DNA of 64,000 nt, taken from contig NZ_CAOJCN010000014.1 of the NCBI RefSeq assembly GCF_948329515.1, positions 62,001 to 126,000 of the forward strand, read 5' to 3'. The position numbers and the translations under genes are program-made. The notes under the pieces were generated by a model. The model saw nothing but the letters and a program-made list of their open reading frames with translations. It ran no database searches and was not told the DNA's origin. Positions 60,139 through 64,000 of this stretch are shown here, one piece after another. How positions within the stretch are numbered: the first letter of the stretch is position 1; every line of letters starts with the position of its first letter. This stretch comes from Cohnella rhizoplanae. Lineage in GTDB: Bacteria > Bacillota > Bacilli > Paenibacillales > Paenibacillaceae.

Positions 60139-60490
60139 TTAGTTCAGCGTCGAGGCTTCATATACCTTTGTCTCATCACCAGTAAAGATGAACGCATCAG
60201 TGATATGAGCCCAGCCGTATTTTTCATAATATCCGTTCAAATCTGTACAAAGATAAAGTTTGTTGTGACCCTTTTTTCAGTTTCTTTATGAGCATGCTTC
60301 ATTAAAAGTGATCCAATTATCCTCTTTCTTTGATCTGTGGAAACATATAAGCAGGCAAGCCATGGAAATAAATCTTGGCGAGGATCAAATCATTACGTAA
60401 TAAAGCGTATGTACCAATAATTGATTTCCATTGCGATATTTGCGGCCAGGATAATATAGTTTGTAACTCGACCCAATCCGTCCTTGCTCA
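60139..60490 (-). pseudogene. GNAT acetyltransferase pseudogene
   Basis: On the minus strand WVELQTILSWPQISQWKSII, GTYALLRNDLI (frame 1), RQDLFPWLACLYVSTDQRKR and IIGSLLMKHAHKETEK (frame 2), then GHNKLYLCTDLNGYYEKYGW and ITDAFIFTGDET (frame 3) form one GNAT C-terminal half. At least two frameshifts separate them (near 60375 and 60275), and no N-terminal half or start is present. Low GC and decay suggest acquired DNA. Confidence 0.8.
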
Positions 60491-60603
60491 CGACGTCCGG
60501 CTTCGGTTTGGAATTTGAACGATATTCGCAGGACTGCTGAACGCCACAGCAATGGCATCTCACGAACCTTTCATTATCCCGGAATGCGGATTAGCCGCCG
60601 ACA

Positions 60604-60634
60604 GAAAAATAGCCAAGCCCGTAAAAGGCTTGGC
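60604..60634 (-). terminator. terminator of the sugar/polyol operon
   Basis: GCCAAGCC / GGGCTTGGC stem with a 6-base loop, then TATTTTTC on the minus strand, about 47 bases after the isomerase stop. Confidence 0.85.
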
Positions 60635-60680
60635 TTGGTCGTGCGCTGCGGACCGGCGGCCGTTTACAGACCGCTTGTCC

Positions 60681-61532
60681 TTATCCGATTTTCCAGTCGA
60701 TTTTCTCCATGATGGCCTTCAACGACCGGATATTCTCCTTTGCATACCAATCCGGCTCGGACTGGCGGCTGTGGAAGCCGATCTCGGCGGCGAGGTAACC
60801 GCCGTAATTGATGTCCTTCAGCGCTTGCAGCACCGCTTCAAAATCGCCGCGGCCGTGTCCCGGCGGCAGACGGTCGCTGTCCGAGATATGGACGTGGTGC
60901 AGCTTGTCGCCCATCCTGTACACATAATCGCTCGGCACCTCGTTGCGGTACAAGGCGTGAATCGTATCGAACATCAGCTTCACGTTGTCGTGGCCGGATT
61001 GTTCGGCGAGCAGGATCGCGTCGTCGGCGGATTCGATCAGGTTGCCGTCCGTCGGCGTCGGCTCGATCACGAGCGTGATGCCCAGCTCCTTCGCATAGGG
61101 CGCAATCTTGTCGAGCGCCTCGAGACCGTAATGCCAGGCCTCCGTTTGCGACGTACCGAACACGGCCCAGCCGGCCAGATAGATGACGGTCGGGCACTCC
61201 CAATCGTGGGCCAGCCGGAGAATGTCTTTGTAATGGTCCACGACCCAGGCGCGCTCCTCCGCAATCGGCGAGCTCGGGTTGTTGCCCGGTCCGCCGCCCG
61301 GCGCCGGGAGCATCGACGAGACGGCGAGGTTTTCCCTGCGCAGCAGGGCAAGGATGTCGCGGCGGCGCTCGACGGTCAGATGCGGGGGCCAGGCATGAGG
61401 GCTGGCGCAGCCGATCTCGATCGCGTCATAGCCGAAGCCCGCAATGCGCCGGATCGTCTCCTCGAGCGGATACGACGGAACCCAAACGGGGAAGCTGCTG
61501 TACACCCAGGTATTGAACGAAAGTCCTTTCAT
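60681..61532 (-). CDS. sugar isomerase/epimerase (xylose-isomerase-like TIM barrel)
   Basis: 283 aa. SFNTWVYSSFPVWVPSYPLE, GYDAIEIGCASPHAWP, GITLVIEPTPTDGNLIES, NVKLMFDTIHALYR, HHVHISDSDRLPPGHG and GGYLAAEIGFH give the strand order and the Glu-Asp-His-Glu metal set of the ketose 3-epimerase/inosose family. GAGAGG precedes the ATG. Last gene of the operon with an RbsC-type permease, an oxidoreductase and a zinc dehydrogenase, so it acts in catabolism of an imported sugar or inositol-type compound. Confidence 0.9.
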   Translation of the reverse strand: MKGLSFNTWVYSSFPVWVPSYPLEETIRRIAGFGYDAIEIGCASPHAWPPHLTVERRRDILALLRRENLAVSSMLPAPGGGPGNNPSSPIAEERAWVVDHYKDILRLAHDWECPTVIYLAGWAVFGTSQTEAWHYGLEALDKIAPYAKELGITLVIEPTPTDGNLIESADDAILLAEQSGHDNVKLMFDTIHALYRNEVPSDYVYRMGDKLHHVHISDSDRLPPGHGRGDFEAVLQALKDINYGGYLAAEIGFHSRQSEPDWYAKENIRSLKAIMEKIDWKIG

Positions 61533-61580
61533 TGGTACACGTCCTCTCGGATGGGTAATCTTTCTGCTTGTATCATAGGG

Positions 61581-62615
61581 TCAATCCCAAACAAAGACCG
61601 CTTTCTCCGTCTTGCGCTCGTCGAACATCCGGAACGCGGTCTCCGCTTCCCCGATCCGGAACGTATGGGAGACGAGCTTCTCTACCGGAAGACTTTTCTC
61701 CATGATGAACCGCGTGATCTCGTCGTATTCGAAGATCGGGAAATACCAGGAGCCCATCACGGTGACCTGCTTGCGGATCAGCTGATTGCTGGGATGGATC
61801 GTCAGCTCGCGGCATTCGCCGATGAACGCGGCGCGGCCGTGCGGCCTTAGGACGTTTAGCGCCGTATTTTCCGCGTGCGGGCTGCCGGAGCAGTCGATCG
61901 CGGCATCTGCGCCGCGGCCGCCCGTGATCTCCATTACGCGGGCCAGCACGTCTTCCTTGCCGTTAATCACATAATCGGCGCCCAGTTCCTTGGCGACCTC
62001 CAGCCGTTCGTCCAGCATGTCGACGGCGATGACGGTCGCGCCGAGTCCCTTGGCGACCATGACGCCGGCGCCGCCCATCGGGCCCATGCCGAAGATGACC
62101 AGGGTATCGCGGCCGCCGATGGCCAGCCGCTTCTGCGCGTGGTACAGCGTGCCTACCGCATCGGTGGATACCGCAGCCACCAGGTAGCTCATGCCGTCGG
62201 GGATGCGCATGCAGTTCTCGGCCGGCACGACCATGTAGTCCGCGTCGCCTCCATGCTGGTCGAAGCCGATGCATTTCCACTCGGGGCAGAACATCCGGTA
62301 GCCGCTCTTGCAGTGCGCGCATTCGCCGCAGCCGACGGCGAGATACACCGCCACGCGGTCGCCTTCCTTGAAGCGGGATACGCCTTCGCCTACTTGCACG
62401 ATTTCACCCGCCGGTTCATGGCCGGGGTGGATGCATCCGGATTTGGTCGCTTCGCCTCCAACCACCGCATCGCTGCCGTAGTACAGGCTCATGTCGCTGC
62501 GGCAGATCGCAGACGCCCTCATCTTGATCAGCACTTCGCCGCCGCCCGGCGACGGAATCGGCACTTCCCTAATTTCGACCTTTTTGTCTCCCGGAAATAC
62601 AACCGCCTTCATCAT
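61581..62615 (-). CDS. zinc-dependent alcohol/polyol dehydrogenase (MDR family)
   Basis: 344 aa. Catalytic zinc ligands in ASAICRSDMS and IHPGHEPAGE; structural zinc Cys set in GCGECAHCKSGYRMFC; NAD fold VIFGMGPMGGAGVMVAKGLG. It resembles sorbitol, threonine or L-iditol dehydrogenases. AAGGAGGG precedes a double ATG. It is 20 bases after the Gfo/Idh/MocA gene and 48 before the isomerase, so it probably oxidises the same substrate pathway. Confidence 0.93.
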   Translation of the reverse strand: MMKAVVFPGDKKVEIREVPIPSPGGGEVLIKMRASAICRSDMSLYYGSDAVVGGEATKSGCIHPGHEPAGEIVQVGEGVSRFKEGDRVAVYLAVGCGECAHCKSGYRMFCPEWKCIGFDQHGGDADYMVVPAENCMRIPDGMSYLVAAVSTDAVGTLYHAQKRLAIGGRDTLVIFGMGPMGGAGVMVAKGLGATVIAVDMLDERLEVAKELGADYVINGKEDVLARVMEITGGRGADAAIDCSGSPHAENTALNVLRPHGRAAFIGECRELTIHPSNQLIRKQVTVMGSWYFPIFEYDEITRFIMEKSLPVEKLVSHTFRIGEAETAFRMFDERKTEKAVFVWD

Positions 62616-62635
62616 GTTGAGTCCCTCCTTGGGCC

Positions 62636-63805
62636 TTAGGTTGTTATGTTAATCCATCGTTCCTCTTCGTGGCTCTGAAGGATGGCTTCGGTTATGCACA
62701 TGGACAGGTGCCCGTCCTCGAATGTGGCGAAGCTCGGCGTGTCCTTGCTTGGGTCCTTGCCGTCACGGATGAACGTATAATATTGAAGCATCATGTTCTT
62801 CAGCGAATCCGGCCAGCCTTCCGTGTGGCCGCCCGGATGGTGGATGGACGCACGGGCTTCCTCCAGAAATAGGGAAGGGTCCGCCATCAGCACCTCGTTC
62901 GGTTTGTCCCGATGCCCGATCCACAGGCTGGCGGGCTCTTCCTGCTTCCAATGCGCAGACTTGCGGCTGCCGTTCAGTTCGAAGCTTAGCGCATTTTTGC
63001 GGCCCGCGCTGACTTGGGAAACGGTAAAGGAGCCCTTGCTCCCATCCTCGAAACGCACGAGCACCGATGCATGGTCCTCCGTAATGACAGGCAATTCTTC
63101 GTAGGCCGTCTCGCCGCCGTCCGTCTGCAGGCCGAACGTCACGCCGCCCGCGACCGGCTTTTTCCGGATCGGATGAATCGTCCGCAAATCCGCGAAAACG
63201 GCTGCGATCCGCTTGCCCGTCACATACTGTACCGTGTCGCACCAGTGCGATCCGATATCCGCGACCGCCCGCGACCGCCCGCCGGCCGCCTGGTCGAGCC
63301 GCCAGTTAAAGTCCGTATCGAACAGCAGCCAGTCCTGCAGATAGCCGCCGTGCACGAGATGGATCGGGCCAAACTCGCCCTGTTTCACCATCTGGGCCAG
63401 CTGCTTCATCATCGGAAACTGCCGGTAGTTAAAATGGACGCCGTGCACGATGCCGCGTTCTCGCGCCAGGCGGAGCAGTTCCGCCGACTCGCGGCTCGTT
63501 ATCGCCAGCGGCTTCTCGGACAGCACATGCTTGCCCGCTGCGATGATCGCTTTGTTGATCTCGAAATGAAGATGGTTCGGCGTGCAGTTATGCACCGCGT
63601 CGATGTCCGGATTGAGCAGCAGCTCCCGGTAATCGCCATAAGCCAGCGGCACGCCGAGCTTCGCAGCTTTCTCCCGCGCCTTCTCTTCGCCGTTCTGGGC
63701 CAGCGCCACGACCTCGACGAATCCGAGCCGACGCATCGCCTCGATATGCGCCGGTCCGATAAAACCGGTGCCGATGACGCCCACTCGAATTTTGGGGATC
63801 GTCAT
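62636..63805 (-). CDS. Gfo/Idh/MocA-family dehydrogenase
   Basis: 389 aa. Rossmann VGVIGTGFIGPAHIEAMRRL, intact HVLSEKPLAIT with the catalytic Lys, and DIGSHWCDTVQYVTGK with the His/Asp of the C-terminal domain. It oxidises a sugar or cyclitol with NAD(P). Its ATG overlaps the permease stop as ATGA, so it is coupled to transport. Compare the altered EKP in the homologue at 43 kb. Confidence 0.94.
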   Translation of the reverse strand: MTIPKIRVGVIGTGFIGPAHIEAMRRLGFVEVVALAQNGEEKAREKAAKLGVPLAYGDYRELLLNPDIDAVHNCTPNHLHFEINKAIIAAGKHVLSEKPLAITSRESAELLRLARERGIVHGVHFNYRQFPMMKQLAQMVKQGEFGPIHLVHGGYLQDWLLFDTDFNWRLDQAAGGRSRAVADIGSHWCDTVQYVTGKRIAAVFADLRTIHPIRKKPVAGGVTFGLQTDGGETAYEELPVITEDHASVLVRFEDGSKGSFTVSQVSAGRKNALSFELNGSRKSAHWKQEEPASLWIGHRDKPNEVLMADPSLFLEEARASIHHPGGHTEGWPDSLKNMMLQYYTFIRDGKDPSKDTPSFATFEDGHLSMCITEAILQSHEEERWINITT

Positions 63806-64000
63806 TTCTTGATCGCCTTTTTGCCGAACATTACGGCGAGGATAATGATAAGTCCCTTGATCATCATCTGCTGGGAAACGTCGAGGCCCATGATAATCAA
63901 GCCGTTGTTGATCGTGCCGATCATGATGGCGCCGACGACGGTGCCGATGATCGTGCCGACGCCGCCGAACAGACTGGTGCCGCCAAGAATAACCGCGGCG
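63802..64000 (-). CDS. RbsC-type sugar ABC permease (partial, N-terminus outside window)
   Basis: Only the last 66 codons are in the window. AAVILGGTSLFGGVGTIIGT, GAIMIGTINNGLIIMGLDVS and QQMMIKGLIIILAVMFGKK are the C-terminal helices of CUT2 (ribose/xylose/inositol) permeases. It ends ATGA into the dehydrogenase gene. Its ATPase and binding protein should lie just outside the window. Confidence 0.92.
   Translation of the reverse strand, partial: AAVILGGTSLFGGVGTIIGTVVGAIMIGTINNGLIIMGLDVSQQMMIKGLIIILAVMFGKKAIKK

Overview
This window looks like chromosomal DNA of a GC-rich, endospore-type Gram-positive of the Paenibacillaceae (Cohnella or Paenibacillus-like). The evidence is strong AGGAG-type ribosome binding sites, several TTG and GTG starts, S-layer-homology (SLH) anchored exoenzymes, an LplABC/YtcP-type sugar ABC transporter with a membrane-bound AraC regulator, many AraC regulators beside sugar genes, a copper-amine-oxidase-like stalk protein and a DivIVA/GpsB-like protein. 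No rRNA, tRNA, CRISPR array, integrase or intact transposase was seen. The genus is an inference.

Layout. 1-6.6 kb: a minus-strand carbohydrate uptake operon (sensor-AraC regulator, lipoprotein, two permeases, sugar isomerase cut by the window edge). 7.2-8.8 kb: DinB protein and a PadR regulator coupled to a membrane gene broken by two homopolymer frameshifts. 8.8-14.5 kb: a polysaccharide degradation locus (heparinase II/III-like lyase, GH31 glycosidase, divergent AraC). 14.5-16.3 kb: Bcr/CflA-type efflux protein and the DivIVA-like protein. 16.3-24.9 kb: a complete guanidine degradation operon behind a clear guanidine-I (ykkC) riboswitch and terminator: APC permease, two carboxyguanidine deiminase subunits, biotin-dependent guanidine/urea carboxylase, allophanate hydrolase. 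The riboswitch changes the reading of genes usually named urea carboxylase and urea-associated proteins. 25-32 kb: VOC protein, small membrane protein, phytanoyl-CoA dioxygenase-like protein, two AraC regulators, sugar isomerase and aldo/keto reductase. 32-35.6 kb: a heterodimeric ABC exporter with one degenerate ATP site. 36-44 kb: SLH-GH18 protein, YnfA, stalk-domain protein, GNAT, GGDEF-EAL protein, PH-like protein and an unusual Gfo/Idh/MocA oxidoreductase. 44-53.6 kb: a surface/metal/phosphate region with a HupE-TPR-HupE operon, an SLH-anchored metallophosphoesterase behind possible PhoP boxes, and a divergent four-gene operon of unknown membrane proteins, a possible dead phosphoesterase and a lipoprotein. 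53.7-60.5 kb: visibly AT-richer, accessory-looking DNA (MFS, flavodoxin-fold reductase, TetR with twin operators, DadA-like oxidase, overlapping VOC and ECF sigma genes, GNAT pseudogene). 60.6-64 kb: a sugar or polyol catabolic operon (RbsC-type permease, Gfo/Idh/MocA, zinc dehydrogenase, isomerase).

The least explained signal is in the gaps. Five tandem arrays (6.8, 25.55, 26.5, 26.75 and 35.75 kb) belong to at least four sequence families, yet nearly every repeat step is 51 bp, and most units can form a small hairpin. Two arrays 20 kb apart share the same 18-base head but have different tails. This constant unit length across unrelated sequences is the best candidate here for something undescribed.
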